Shown: piece by piece, positions 23,643 to 33,409 of the stretch
Layout: each line of letters opens with the position of its first letter
Numbering within the stretch: the stretch's first letter is position 1
Assembly (NCBI GenBank): GCA_015068445.1
Contig: SVKN01000012.1
Span: forward strand, 1-44,409
Direction: 5' to 3'
Length of the DNA: 44,409 nt
Source: Oscillospiraceae bacterium
GTDB taxonomy: Bacteria; Bacillota; Clostridia; Oscillospirales; Butyricicoccaceae
Translations under genes and position numbers: made by a program
Notes under the pieces: model-generated
The model's input: only the letters and a program-made list of their open reading frames with translations
Database searches by the model: none
Told to the model about the DNA's origin: nothing

Positions 23643-26600
23643 TTATCTTCCGCCGGGCTCCGCCTGACTGAAGGCGCAGAGGGGGATACCGTCTTCGTCC
23701 AGAACGAAGACTCTGACATAGCTGTACTCCTCAGTCCCGAGGTCGAAGGTGACGGGCGTGTCGGCGGCAAAGGGCCCTGTCATGGACCGGGCCGCGGCCA
23801 TCTGCCCGTTCTCCCGGTAGGCGGCGCACCAGGCTGCGGCGCCGGAGTCGGCGCAGGACAGCGTCACGGTCACCCGGCTTCCGGCCGGCGCGACGCGCTC
23901 GATGACGGCGCCGCCCGCGACATGCACGGTCCGGGTCGCCGCCGGACTGTCGGCCATGCCCGGGCAGACCGCGATGGCCTGAACGGTCGTATCGCCGGTC
24001 ATGCGGATGGGTCCGGTGTAGCGCGTGCTGCTCCGGGTGGGCGTGGTTCCGTCGGTGGTGTAGTAGATCACGGCGCCCTCCGGGCCGGTGATGGTGAGCT
24101 TGCTGCCGGGCTCCATCGCCCCGGCGGCCGGGGTGAATGACGGGGCCTCGGCCCTCTGCTGCCCTCCGCCGGTGCCGAAGGCGATATAGTCTGCGCCCAT
24201 CGCGGTCCCGGCATAGCTGCGCACCCCGCCAACCACGGTGAGCTTCAAAGCCTCGCCCATGGGTACGGCCGCATGCAGCAGCACCGTGCGGGTATAGGCG
24301 AGCTGCACCGGATCGATGTTGGCAGGCACTCTGCCCAGTTCGACTGATTCGACCGCACTTACCGCATACCTGACGCCCGCGGGACCGGTCAGGTTGTAGC
24401 CGGCCGGATCCAGCACGTCGTCTTCCTCCATGTAGCGGCTGAAACGGACCAGGACGCCCTCCTCGGTCCACTCCACCGTTTCCACCGTGGGAGCGCTGTC
24501 ATCGATCAGCGGGATGTTCACGTCGAGCTGCGGCGGCAGCACGGGCAGCAGGGCGCCGGCGTCCTCGCCGTTCAGCGTCAGCTTCGCCGCCTTCACGGTG
24601 GCGGCGGCGTCCAGACGGCTGGTGGCGCGGCGGCCTGCGTATTCCGCCATGACGAACCACAGGCCCTCGGGCACGAACCACTGATACAGGCCGTCCGGGC
24701 CGGTGACCTGAACGGGATCGGCCGGGTCAAGGCCCTCCACGCCCTCGGCGACGCGCAGCTCCGCGATCAGGGACTCCTCGCCCTCCCGCAGCAGGTTGCC
24801 GGACTCGTCCACGGCGTAATAGAGCGTCACCGTCGCGCCCCGGACCGGATTCTCCAGCACGCCGTCATAAACGACGCCGGAGGGATCGAAGCAGACGGAG
24901 AAGCTGCTGCCGTCGCCGTCGGGCTTGTCTTCGCCCTTGCAGTCGTCATCGTCCGCCTGATAGGCGTGGGCGCGGATGATCTTGCTGATCGAGGTGTAGA
25001 CGGTCTCGTAGGTCTCCACGAACTCCTTGCGCACGGCGTTGTTCACCGCGCCGCCGATCCAGCCGACCACCACGCCGCCCAGGGTGATGGCCAGGCTGGC
25101 AGGGGCCGCCACCCCGGAGCAGGCGGCTGCCACGCCGCAGGCGGTGACCGCGGTGTTGGTGCCTGTGACGATCATGTCGGTGGTCTCGGTCTTCTTGTAG
25201 GCCTTCTGGAACTTGTCAAAATTGTGCTGCACGAGCTGCTTCTGGCCTTCGGTGAGCTTCTGATAGCAGGGAGAGCCCATGAAGCGTTCGATGTCACGAT
25301 ACATAGTGTGGTTGTCCAGCGTGCGGTGCGACCAGCCGTCAAGACCCTGCCAGATGTCCACCACGCCCAACACGGCGCCGCCGGCGTTCGTGATGCCTTT
25401 GTTCATCTGCAGCGCCTTACTGGTGTCGTTCAGCAAGTCGATAGTGGCGGCGTTGGTGCCCAGAACGGCGGAGGAGCCGCCTGCCGCGCCCATGCTGCTC
25501 TTGGTCTCCTCATAGCGGCCGTAATGGCCGTTGAACTCCATCAGCGATGCGGTCTCGGCGACAGCTGCCGGGAAGCCGGCGAAGCCGCCGCCCAGGTTGG
25601 CGGTGGCGAAGGACAGATGCGTGCCGTTGGCCTCATCAGCCAGGAAGGTCAGCGTGACATAATAGAGGCAGCTCTCCGGATCGAGGGTATCCGGGTCCAG
25701 ATCCGTCAGCACGAACTGATCCACGACGACGTCCCCGAGCCGGGTCCGGCGGTGCTCTGTGGCGATCTGAGCGGCCTCCAGCTTCTCCTGAGCGTAGTAT
25801 TCCGCGCCGTCATACATCAGGGACCGACTGTACTCGCCGGGCCTGCCGCTACCGTCGGACTGCTGCTGCGCGGCGATCTCGTTGAGCCATTCCCGCGTCG
25901 TCCGCTCACTGTTGAAGGCGACGCCGTAGCTCGTCAGATCGACGCCGTAGCCCCCGAACTGCGCCACGGCGTCCGCAAAGGCCTCGGTCATGGTCTTTTC
26001 CGCCCCGGGCTCGGTGGGATCGGCGCCGGTCAGCAACGCCTCCGTCCCATTCCAGCGCAGTTCAAAGCTGTCTTCGGCGCTCTTGCCCGCCAGATAGCTC
26101 CCGACACCCTCGCGGAAGGCGGCGAGATAATGCTCGAGCTGCGACTGGGTCCCCTTGTCCGCGGCCCAGACCACGTCGTATTCCGGATCGTCCAGCGTGA
26201 CGCCCGTGGGACCGGGGACGGGCTGATACAGCGTCTCGGCGTGGGTGACGGCCCGGGCCAGATGCTCGGAGATGGTGCCGCTGTAGACGCCCCAGCTCTC
26301 CTGCTTGGCAGGGAGGAAGCGGATCACGCCGTCGGAGGTATAGACCTTGAACACCACCTTGACCGGATCGCCCTGCTCGTCCGTCCAGCCGGGCATGTCG
26401 TCCAGATTGTCGGGGTTCTCAAAGGCAGCCGTGAAGCGCACGTTGTCCATGCCGATGGCGCTCCAGTGGCTGTAGTGGTCGCCCACATTGATGCAGGGAT
26501 GCGTATGATAGTCCAGATAGTCCCAGTCCATCGTGAACGAGCGGAGCTGGGGTCCCCGGGCCCAGTGATAGATCCAGAGGGCTTCCCCGCGGCGGCCGTC

Positions 26601-29600
26601 CTCATCCACGACGTAAAGCTCGTGGACGGTCAGCAGCTCGTCGTCGGTCCCCGGAAGCCTGATCCTGTTGGATCCACTGCAGATCGGGCCGACGGCCCGG
26701 CCGTTGTCGTAAAGCGTCAGGGTCTGGGAGGCAGATGCCGTCAGCGTCAGCGTCACCGTGTCGTCACAGACATGGGCCGAGGGGGTGCTGAGGGCCAGGC
26801 CGGGCCGCTTCACCCTGACGGCGCCGACCGGCTGGCCGCTGAACTCGCCCCCGTCAAAGGTCCCGTTTGCGATCAGGCTGAACTCCATGTCCAGATCAAG
26901 GCGCTCGCTGGTGACCAGCAGCGTATAATCGCAGGGCAGTTCAATGGGCTCGTCAAAATAGAAGAAGGTGTCCTCAAACGTCACAGAGTCGTAAGGGATC
27001 GTCTCGCCGTTGATGATCAGGGCCTTGAAGCTGGCGCAGTTGCCGCGCACAGGGCTGTAGACCAGCCGGGTCAGCCTGCCGTTTTCACACCCCTTGTCCA
27101 GACCGATGCTCCCGGAGACGCGCACCAGCTCCGCCTCGTGGGAGAAGCTCTCCCGGTCGGCCCGCATGGTGGAGGCGGGCTTGGTGTAATAGAGTGCGTT
27201 GAGCGAAGCCGCCTCACTGACGGTGCCGCCCTCCAGCTCCGTGATCTCGCCGTCGCGGAGCTCCACATTCTCCCAGACCCGGGCGACGTTGTCCGGGTCG
27301 AGCTCGGCGATCGGCTTCCGGGCGGCGGTGAACGCGGCCTGGTCGCTCAGCAGTGCCAGGGTAAAGGTCCCGGTCTTCTCCTCCGCGGGACAGGTGAAGC
27401 CGAAGTCATACTCCGTACTCGATAAGATAAAGCTGTCCGACGCGCCGATGTATTCGCCGTCCCCGTCATACCACTGCATGCAGTAATACCCGGTCAGTGC
27501 GGCGCCCAGCTTCACCAGCACGCCGGGGTTCAGCGCCGGGGCGAAGGCGACCGCCCCTCCGGCGCCCTCCATGGTCACGGTCTGCGGCGCCGTCTCCTTG
27601 AACAGCGGGCCGGTCAGCTCCACGGTCATCGTCTCCGGCATGGTATCTCCGCTGAGGCTGTGGCGGCTCGTTCCGCTCAGCTCGCCGCGTTCCAGCGAAA
27701 CGCCGCCGAAGTCGGAACCGGGGAAGCGCAGCCTGCTCGTATCGTTCGGCAAGGACGCAGTCAGAAAGCGCTGCACCAGCGATGCCTGTCCCGCGGTATC
27801 CGTCGCCTGCGGCTCCAGCGTTACGGCGAGTTTCAGGTTCTGCAGCTTCAGATCCCGGGTCATATTGCCGAAGGGGTTCTGCAGCCTTTCGCGCGTCCCG
27901 CTGTCGTCGACCCCCAGAACCGCCTCCGCACCCTCGAAAAGCCAAAGGGTATAGCGGCCCTCTGCGTCCGTCTCCGCCGTCACGGTCCGCTGCATGCCGG
28001 CATAAACCTGGCTGGCCGTGACGGTGGCATAGGGGACCGTCACGTTCGTATCCCGATACGTCACCTTGCCGGTGACGCGGACCGTGCGCTCCAGCCTCTT
28101 CGGGACGACGCGCAGCAGGCTGCCCCAGGCGATGGAGGCGCTGTAGGTCTGATACCAGTCATAGTCGGGATAAACGTCAGAGCTTTTGACGCCGGAGAGA
28201 ACGGCCTTGTAATCCCCTTCTCCGCTCAGCATCAGCGGGAAGAAAGCGGCGTTGCCGTTTACCGTGAGGTGAGAGAGCGTATAGTCCTCCGTCTCCTCCA
28301 GACCGGGCACGTCCAGCCCGGTGACGACGGACCAGCGGGCGTCCGCGGCCGTGAGGGTGAGCCTGCCCACGGTGTGCCCGTCCACAGTGCCGTCATAGGA
28401 TGCGATGACGGCGGGCGCGCAGTCGATGTTGGCGCAGAGCTCCAGGCGCGTGTAGCTGCGCCCCTCCCGGGCCGTGATCTCCAGACAAGCGCCGGACAGA
28501 TCCTCCGGCTCGTCGTAGACGGCAGACCAGAGCATGTCGCTCTGCGTCAGGCCGCCTTCCTCATACACACCACGCAGCCAGACAAGGTTCGTCACGCGTT
28601 CCAGCGTCGGCAGAACGACCACGTAGTCGGTGTGGAGCCACTGAGCGTAGAGGGTCAGATCCGCGTCCTCGGACCAGACCTGCCCGGGCAGATATTCCGT
28701 CCCGCTGCTGTCGGCGGCGGTGTTCCAGCCGTTGAAACGCCAGCCCTCCGGCGCGGCAAAGGTGGAAGCGGGGCGCAGCACGGTGCCGATGCCCTCCTGC
28801 TTCTGGTCCGTCACGTCCGCAGCGTCGCCGCCCTCGGGGTAATTGGATTTATACGTGAGATCGAAGGCCATGGTCCAGCTGGGATCGTGGAAGGTCACGG
28901 CGATCGGAGCGGTGCAGAAAAACTCCCGCTCGGCGCCGCTGACCTCCGCGGTGAGCTTGACGCGGTAGACGTAGTCGAAGCTCTCGCTGGCGAGCTGCAG
29001 CCCATCGCCCCACTCATTCTGATAAGCAGCAGTAAAGCCGCTAAGCTTTACAGTGCCGCCCTCAATGGATACGCTTCTGTCATCCGAGCTGCTCCACGCC
29101 GGGTTGTAAAGCGTGCGCTCCGCATTGAACGGATAGCTGACGATGCTGTCCTCGGAGCTGCCGTCGCGCTTGATATAGCTGCTGCTGTCGGTCAGCAGAT
29201 CGATCCGCTTCACTGTCACCGCGTCGGCGCTGACCGGCGTGCCGTCGGGCAGCGTCAGACCGCTCAGGCGCAGATCATAGGTCCCGTCGGTGTAAAGCCG
29301 GCTGACGGGCGCATCACTCCCCGTCCGGTAAAAGGCCGCCGTCATGGCGCCGGGCCCCTCATAGAGCCCGCTGCTGTCCGTGATGTGATACGCGCCGGAC
29401 CAGTAGATGCTCCTGTCCTGGCGGTGGAAGAGCACGAAGCGGTACCAGCCGGGCGCAGGATAATACAGCATGTTCCTGCCGGCGTAGTACTGCAGCGACA
29501 TGCCGCCCGGCACCTGCAGCGTCCCGTCGTCATACTGGTGATCCCAGTCGGTGGAGACGCCGGCGGGCACGACGTAGGTGTCCCAGGAGCCGGAGGAGGT

Positions 29601-29957
29601 GGAGCAGCGGAGCTGATAGTAGCCCGCGTCCGCGATGGTGTCGCCCTCCCGCGGGACGCGCTCGTCCTCCGGTCCGTCCAGCTTCATCAACGCAAAGCCG
29701 CACCAGCTGGTGCCGGGACCGCTCATATAGAAGTGCAGCGGATCGCTCAGGTCGATCTCGCTGCCCTCCAGCCGCTCCGCCGCGGCCGAGTCGGCCGCCG
29801 CGTGCTTGTATATCCAGAAGTTGTTTTCCGCAAACTCCGCCATGCTCCAGCCCGCCGACGTTGGCACCACCGCCAGCGTCGTCGTCGGCAGCAGGCTCAG
29901 GCACATCGCCGCGGCGAGGAGAAGGGACAGGGTCCGTTTTCCAAGCGTTGCTCTCAT
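23643..29957 (-). CDS. giant secreted multidomain surface protein (2104 aa)
   Basis: The start at 29957 follows GGAGG. Domains in order: signal peptide (1-29); a beta-rich N-terminal region; an InlB-B/Flg_new repeat (about 365-440, FNGWNTAADSSGTEYLPG); a carboxypeptidase-regulatory-like domain (about 624-690, VTGKVTYRDTNV...DAEGRYTLWL); long beta-rich stretches; a helical region (about 1400-1590); a glycine-zipper-like hydrophobic segment (about 1600-1645, LAITLGGVVVGWIGGAVNN); another regulatory-like beta domain from about 1685 (DPSGVVYDGV); a chitobiase/CHB_HEX_C-type domain (about 1942-2006, YYTTDGTTPTRSS); and the shared terminal module (CAAYRENGQM ... VRVFVLDEDGIPLC). There is no LPXTG or SLH. 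It is probably an adhesin. The glycine-zipper segment could instead indicate membrane insertion. No enzyme is recognised. Confidence 0.85.
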   Translation of the reverse strand: MRATLGKRTLSLLLAAAMCLSLLPTTTLAVVPTSAGWSMAEFAENNFWIYKHAAADSAAAERLEGSEIDLSDPLHFYMSGPGTSWCGFALMKLDGPEDERVPREGDTIADAGYYQLRCSTSSGSWDTYVVPAGVSTDWDHQYDDGTLQVPGGMSLQYYAGRNMLYYPAPGWYRFVLFHRQDRSIYWSGAYHITDSSGLYEGPGAMTAAFYRTGSDAPVSRLYTDGTYDLRLSGLTLPDGTPVSADAVTVKRIDLLTDSSSYIKRDGSSEDSIVSYPFNAERTLYNPAWSSSDDRSVSIEGGTVKLSGFTAAYQNEWGDGLQLASESFDYVYRVKLTAEVSGAEREFFCTAPIAVTFHDPSWTMAFDLTYKSNYPEGGDAADVTDQKQEGIGTVLRPASTFAAPEGWRFNGWNTAADSSGTEYLPGQVWSEDADLTLYAQWLHTDYVVVLPTLERVTNLVWLRGVYEEGGLTQSDMLWSAVYDEPEDLSGACLEITAREGRSYTRLELCANIDCAPAVIASYDGTVDGHTVGRLTLTAADARWSVVTGLDVPGLEETEDYTLSHLTVNGNAAFFPLMLSGEGDYKAVLSGVKSSDVYPDYDWYQTYSASIAWGSLLRVVPKRLERTVRVTGKVTYRDTNVTVPYATVTASQVYAGMQRTVTAETDAEGRYTLWLFEGAEAVLGVDDSGTRERLQNPFGNMTRDLKLQNLKLAVTLEPQATDTAGQASLVQRFLTASLPNDTSRLRFPGSDFGGVSLERGELSGTSRHSLSGDTMPETMTVELTGPLFKETAPQTVTMEGAGGAVAFAPALNPGVLVKLGAALTGYYCMQWYDGDGEYIGASDSFILSSTEYDFGFTCPAEEKTGTFTLALLSDQAAFTAARKPIAELDPDNVARVWENVELRDGEITELEGGTVSEAASLNALYYTKPASTMRADRESFSHEAELVRVSGSIGLDKGCENGRLTRLVYSPVRGNCASFKALIINGETIPYDSVTFEDTFFYFDEPIELPCDYTLLVTSERLDLDMEFSLIANGTFDGGEFSGQPVGAVRVKRPGLALSTPSAHVCDDTVTLTLTASASQTLTLYDNGRAVGPICSGSNRIRLPGTDDELLTVHELYVVDEDGRRGEALWIYHWARGPQLRSFTMDWDYLDYHTHPCINVGDHYSHWSAIGMDNVRFTAAFENPDNLDDMPGWTDEQGDPVKVVFKVYTSDGVIRFLPAKQESWGVYSGTISEHLARAVTHAETLYQPVPGPTGVTLDDPEYDVVWAADKGTQSQLEHYLAAFREGVGSYLAGKSAEDSFELRWNGTEALLTGADPTEPGAEKTMTEAFADAVAQFGGYGVDLTSYGVAFNSERTTREWLNEIAAQQQSDGSGRPGEYSRSLMYDGAEYYAQEKLEAAQIATEHRRTRLGDVVVDQFVLTDLDPDTLDPESCLYYVTLTFLADEANGTHLSFATANLGGGFAGFPAAVAETASLMEFNGHYGRYEETKSSMGAAGGSSAVLGTNAATIDLLNDTSKALQMNKGITNAGGAVLGVVDIWQGLDGWSHRTLDNHTMYRDIERFMGSPCYQKLTEGQKQLVQHNFDKFQKAYKKTETTDMIVTGTNTAVTACGVAAACSGVAAPASLAITLGGVVVGWIGGAVNNAVRKEFVETYETVYTSISKIIRAHAYQADDDDCKGEDKPDGDGSSFSVCFDPSGVVYDGVLENPVRGATVTLYYAVDESGNLLREGEESLIAELRVAEGVEGLDPADPVQVTGPDGLYQWFVPEGLWFVMAEYAGRRATSRLDAAATVKAAKLTLNGEDAGALLPVLPPQLDVNIPLIDDSAPTVETVEWTEEGVLVRFSRYMEEDDVLDPAGYNLTGPAGVRYAVSAVESVELGRVPANIDPVQLAYTRTVLLHAAVPMGEALKLTVVGGVRSYAGTAMGADYIAFGTGGGQQRAEAPSFTPAAGAMEPGSKLTITGPEGAVIYYTTDGTTPTRSSTRYTGPIRMTGDTTVQAIAVCPGMADSPAATRTVHVAGGAVIERVAPAGSRVTVTLSCADSGAAAWCAAYRENGQMAAARSMTGPFAADTPVTFDLGTEEYSYVRVFVLDEDGIPLCAFSQAEPGGR

Positions 29958-30004
29958 ATCGTTCGCCTCCGTGTTTCCGTGTTGCAGCTTTAGATAACTT
30001 ACCT

Positions 30005-30010
30005 ATTATA
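30005..30010 (-). promoter_or_regulatory. candidate -10 box of the 2104-aa gene
   Basis: A perfect TATAAT on the minus strand lies about 48 bp upstream of the start within an AT-rich stretch. No convincing -35 hexamer is at the right distance, so the promoter call is weak. Confidence 0.35.
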
Positions 30011-30072
30011 AATTATCATAAAAGCAGCGCTCTGTACAGGGAGGGGAACCCCGCCTATGCCCTTGAAAACAT

Positions 30073-30108
30073 CAAAAACAGGCTTCCCTCTTTCGAACGG
30101 AAGCCTGT
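30073..30108 (-). terminator. intrinsic terminator of the LuxR-type regulator
   Basis: Arms ACAGGCTTCC and GGAAGCCTGT pair over 10 bp around an 11-nt loop. On the minus strand they are followed by TTTTTG. It lies 23 bp after the stop at 30132. Confidence 0.75.
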
Positions 30109-30131
30109 CGGGACGGATTCAGCTGTAACGG

Positions 30132-31511
30132 TCAAAGGCCGATCATCGTGTTATGGTAGAGCTCCGTCAGACCGGAGCGGGTCGCCGTGCCGGTTTTGCG
30201 GTAGAGCCGGGTCACGTATTTCTGCAGGGCCTTGACCTGGATGGAGAGCCGATCGCTGATGACGGTCTGCTTGTCCTCGGTGAGCACCAGCTCTCGCAGC
30301 ACCTCCGCCTCCCGGGGCGTCAGAGCGTATTTCTCCCTCATCCGGTCAAAGGTGGCCTCCTCCGAGAGGAGCGCCGGGGCAGACGTCCCTTCGGGAGGGT
30401 CCGTGAGATCAAAGCCGCCGCTGATGCTCAGCAGGAAGATCGTGACCGCGAGACCGCCGAGATTCAGCGCCAGCACCGCGGCGGCGGGAAGCGCGGAGAG
30501 ATGCAGCAGCCCGCCCAGCAGCACCATCCCGCTGTCGAGCATCCTGCCCATGGAGGCCCACAGCGCCGGATGAGTCGTCTGCGGCGCCAGCCGCCAGAAG
30601 GTCAGGTTATAGTAGGAAACAGACGCGGCGATGGCGCAGTAAAACAGGCACATGTTCAGCCAGTACGCGCCCTCGCTGTCGTTCAGCACGGAGTTCAGCA
30701 TGGCGGCCAGCGCGATGCACAGCGCGGCGATCGGCACCAACCTCCCCCGCCGCTTCTCCCCGACGGCAGCAAAGAGCAGATAACAGGGAATAAGCGTCAG
30801 CCGAGGCCAGCTGTAGACGTTATACTCCGTGTAGCCGGACTGGATCTGCAGATGATGGATATAGCCGTTATAGAAGCTGGTGAACAGAAGAAAAGATGCC
30901 GCGATCAGGCAGACGAACAGCATCTGCCGCATCGTCGCCGCCGCTTCGGGCGCCTCCGGCTGCGTCTGCGAAGCGCTTCGCAACAGAAGCGACGCCAGCA
31001 AGGCGAGGGCGGCCGCCGCGAAAACGGGCAGGAGCGGCGTGACGCCCCACCGGAGCTGCAGGACATACTGCAGCGCCACGGCCGCGGCGCAGCCGATCCC
31101 CATGCTCCGGGCGGTCTTCTCCCCCGCCGCCGTCTCAAGGCTCATACGGTGATAGACCGCGCCGCCCAAAAGGCCGAGGCAAGGCATCGACGCATACGTG
31201 ACGGCCAGATAAAACGGCGAGTCTCTGCCTGCCAGCAGCATCGCCACCGCCCCGGCGGCAAAAACGGCCAGAACGGCGCAGAGGAGCCCACGGCGGGCGC
31301 GCTCCCCGCGGAGCAGGCGATCCGCCGCGGCATAGGCCAGAAAGCCGAGGATCACGAACACCTGCAGGGCGTAATAGACCATCTCCCGCCGCGCGGCGGA
31401 GAGATAGCCCTCGCCGGCGCGGTTCCCCAACCCCAGCACGGTGAGCTGCAAAAACATAAAGGCGGCGAACAGTCCGGTCAGAGCCAGGTTCTTTTTTGCT
31501 TTCTCTGGCAT
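30132..31511 (-). CDS. 12-TM membrane-bound LuxR-type transcriptional regulator
   Basis: The 459-aa protein has about twelve hydrophobic helices (residues ~8-375), arranged like an MFS permease or a MHYT-free sensor, followed by a cytosolic GerE/LuxR-type helix-turn-helix (about 395-457: YALTPREAEVLRELVL, then a DKQTVISDRLSIQVKALQKYV recognition region, quoted here up to its first helices). Such membrane-LuxR fusions are frequent in Eggerthella/Slackia and some Clostridia, with unknown ligands. I chose ATG 31511 because GGGGGAGG lies 8 nt upstream; the ATG at 31529 has no such site. It sits beside the giant exoprotein gene with its own promoter and terminator. It could control surface genes here (inference). 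Confidence 0.88.
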   Translation of the reverse strand: MPEKAKKNLALTGLFAAFMFLQLTVLGLGNRAGEGYLSAARREMVYYALQVFVILGFLAYAAADRLLRGERARRGLLCAVLAVFAAGAVAMLLAGRDSPFYLAVTYASMPCLGLLGGAVYHRMSLETAAGEKTARSMGIGCAAAVALQYVLQLRWGVTPLLPVFAAAALALLASLLLRSASQTQPEAPEAAATMRQMLFVCLIAASFLLFTSFYNGYIHHLQIQSGYTEYNVYSWPRLTLIPCYLLFAAVGEKRRGRLVPIAALCIALAAMLNSVLNDSEGAYWLNMCLFYCAIAASVSYYNLTFWRLAPQTTHPALWASMGRMLDSGMVLLGGLLHLSALPAAAVLALNLGGLAVTIFLLSISGGFDLTDPPEGTSAPALLSEEATFDRMREKYALTPREAEVLRELVLTEDKQTVISDRLSIQVKALQKYVTRLYRKTGTATRSGLTELYHNTMIGL

Positions 31512-31542
31512 GATGCTCGCCTCCCCCATCGTTGATTACATT

Positions 31543-31571
31543 ATTATAACAGACTCCTGCGGTTCATTCAA
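31543..31571 (-). promoter_or_regulatory. promoter of the LuxR-type regulator
   Basis: On the minus strand TTGAAT (31571-31566), 17 nt and TATAAT (31548-31543) lie about 31 bp upstream of the ATG at 31511. Confidence 0.72.
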
Positions 31572-31739
31572 TATCAACCGGGAACGCTGCGGGGCGCGAA
31601 ACCTCCCGGCAGCGGTTCTGAAACGCTGTATGCTTTATTACACAGCTTTCGCCCGCGAAGCACTGCAAAATAACGGCGCCGCAAGCCGTGCGGGACCGAG
31701 ATGCCATCTGACAGTGATTCAAAAACCGCTCAGCCGATC

Positions 31740-33296
31740 TCATATGATATCGTACTTTGCTATCACCCAATCGAATCGCTTCAGATCCAGTTCTCTGCCG
31801 CAATATTGGCAGGTCTTGCCTTCCATCAGCGAGAGGCTGGCGCCGCAGCCCCTGCACGTCAGGACAGACGCGGCGCACACCGCCTGCGTCTTGCAGCCGG
31901 CGTCCTTGATCATGGTCATCTTCAGGCGTTCGTTCCGTTCTTTGATCCTGTCTCCGCTGAGCTCCAGAAGACGAAGGTCAGCATTGACTGTCGCGGTCTG
32001 AAGCTTATTATCTCTCTGATACGACTCCATGGTCATGCTCTGACAATCGACGTCCACCACGTTTCTGTATCGCTCAATCAGCGAAGTCATGTCGTTTTCG
32101 GAGAAAGCGTTGATCTCTGCCGGTGATTCGGCGTAGTGTATGGCGGAAAGCTTATTCTGGATCCCTCCGAAAAAGCTCTGCATGGAGAAGAGAGGATCGC
32201 TCCTCCGGACCTCCTCCGCCATCATCCTCTCCTGCTCTTCTTCTTGTTTGCGGCCGTAGATCATCTTTCGCTTCATCGATTTGGAATGCGCGCTGATCAG
32301 AAGCAGGACGGGTGCAAGCAAAGCCAGAAAGATCGACTGAAGGCCCCAGCCTAACAATCCAAGCAAGCCCGCGGTGAAAAGTCCCACGAGCAGCTTCAGG
32401 AAGAAATTCTCCTCCGGAATATAGACAAACGGCCCGATCAGACCGAAATAGATCAGCGGAAGCGTGACGATCAGCGTGGTCCAGGGATACATCACTTGTT
32501 TGACCGCTTTTGTTTTGCTGGCGTTCGTGCGGAAATCGCGTCTCAATCCAAAGCTGTCGACCCTGTCTTTCAGATCTTCGACCGTGAACCGGGTGCCGCA
32601 GTAATCGCAGCCGTCCAGCAGGTTCTCTCTTGTGGTCGTATTGCCGCAGTTGGGGCAGACGACCCTGTTCCCGCCGACCTGTTCTGCGGAGAGCAGTGTA
32701 AAGTGCGCCACTTCACTGTCTTTGATGCGCTTGATGATTTTCCCGCTTTCCCGGATCGTCCTTAAGGCGGATATCTCCTCGTACACATCATTCACCTGAT
32801 ATCTGCCGTCAAAGTATCGATTTTCTTTGATATAACTGTCCTTTCCGGAATAAGCCCTGCGCACGGAATCCATTTCCAAAGTCAGATGGTGCTTCAGCAT
32901 GCGCTTCTTCTGAAGGGCAGTACTATGCCACATCAATTGAGAGGCGTAGTTCTGAAGAGACGCGTTTGCTTCTTCGCGTTCATTGGAAAGATAATCGCTG
33001 TAGCTTTTGCGAAAGCCGCTCAATCTGCGCGTAAGCCTGTCTGTATCTTCCATTACCGGATAGTTCGGAAAGAATCTTTCCAGAAATCGCGGCCATTTTT
33101 CCCCTGTCTTGTCGTATTCCAGATAGAGGACAAACATCGCCAGGAAGGTGCCAATGCACAGGGCAAGGAAGCCCAGACCGACCATGCCGTTTATATGGAC
33201 GGTCCTGGGCGCATAGATGACGATCAGCGCAAGACCCGCCATCCAGATCGCTCCGGGACCGATCAGGCGCATGTAATTCATTTTGTACCTGTTCAT
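31740..33296 (-). CDS. membrane protein with two zinc ribbons and a Tim44-like domain
   Basis: The 518-aa protein starts at ATG 33296 behind GGGAG. It has two N-terminal TM helices (about 13-60) and a charged cytosolic stretch. Zinc ribbon 1 lies near 215-240 (CPNCGN ... CDYCG). Two or three central TM helices follow (about 272-340). A domain from about 370 (DPLFSMQSFFGGIQNKLSAI) resembles Tim44-like/NTF2-like domains. Zinc ribbon 2 is near the C terminus (CRGCG ... CQYCG). Proteins with this plan occur in Firmicutes without known function; binding of a client protein or nucleic acid at the membrane is a guess. Its promoter is almost a copy of that of the neighbouring ASCH gene. No terminator is visible. 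Confidence 0.75.
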   Translation of the reverse strand: MNRYKMNYMRLIGPGAIWMAGLALIVIYAPRTVHINGMVGLGFLALCIGTFLAMFVLYLEYDKTGEKWPRFLERFFPNYPVMEDTDRLTRRLSGFRKSYSDYLSNEREEANASLQNYASQLMWHSTALQKKRMLKHHLTLEMDSVRRAYSGKDSYIKENRYFDGRYQVNDVYEEISALRTIRESGKIIKRIKDSEVAHFTLLSAEQVGGNRVVCPNCGNTTTRENLLDGCDYCGTRFTVEDLKDRVDSFGLRRDFRTNASKTKAVKQVMYPWTTLIVTLPLIYFGLIGPFVYIPEENFFLKLLVGLFTAGLLGLLGWGLQSIFLALLAPVLLLISAHSKSMKRKMIYGRKQEEEQERMMAEEVRRSDPLFSMQSFFGGIQNKLSAIHYAESPAEINAFSENDMTSLIERYRNVVDVDCQSMTMESYQRDNKLQTATVNADLRLLELSGDRIKERNERLKMTMIKDAGCKTQAVCAASVLTCRGCGASLSLMEGKTCQYCGRELDLKRFDWVIAKYDII

Positions 33297-33367
33297 TTTC
33301 TTCTCCCTTTCAGCAGACGGAATGATCCTTGGTTTCCGGACTGACAAGTCCCGCTCGGTATGAACCT

Positions 33368-33396
33368 ATTATACCCATTACATCTATTTCTTTCAA
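33368..33396 (-). promoter_or_regulatory. promoter of the zinc-ribbon membrane protein gene
   Basis: On the minus strand TTGAAA (33396-33391), 17 nt and TATAAT (33373-33368). The last 16 bases, ATGTAATGGGTATAAT, differ at one position from the promoter at 33891-33919. Confidence 0.8.
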
Positions 33397-33409
33397 GCTG
33401 AAGAAGCGA

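Noticed and set aside
24966..29993. Plus-strand frames of 819 and 777 codons
   Set aside because: They are antisense to the 2104-aa exoprotein with no start signals.
31572..31739. Possible gene between the LuxR and zinc-ribbon genes
   Set aside because: No frame with a ribosome site or recognisable product; the long minus frame at 31564-31878 overlaps the zinc-ribbon gene in another frame.
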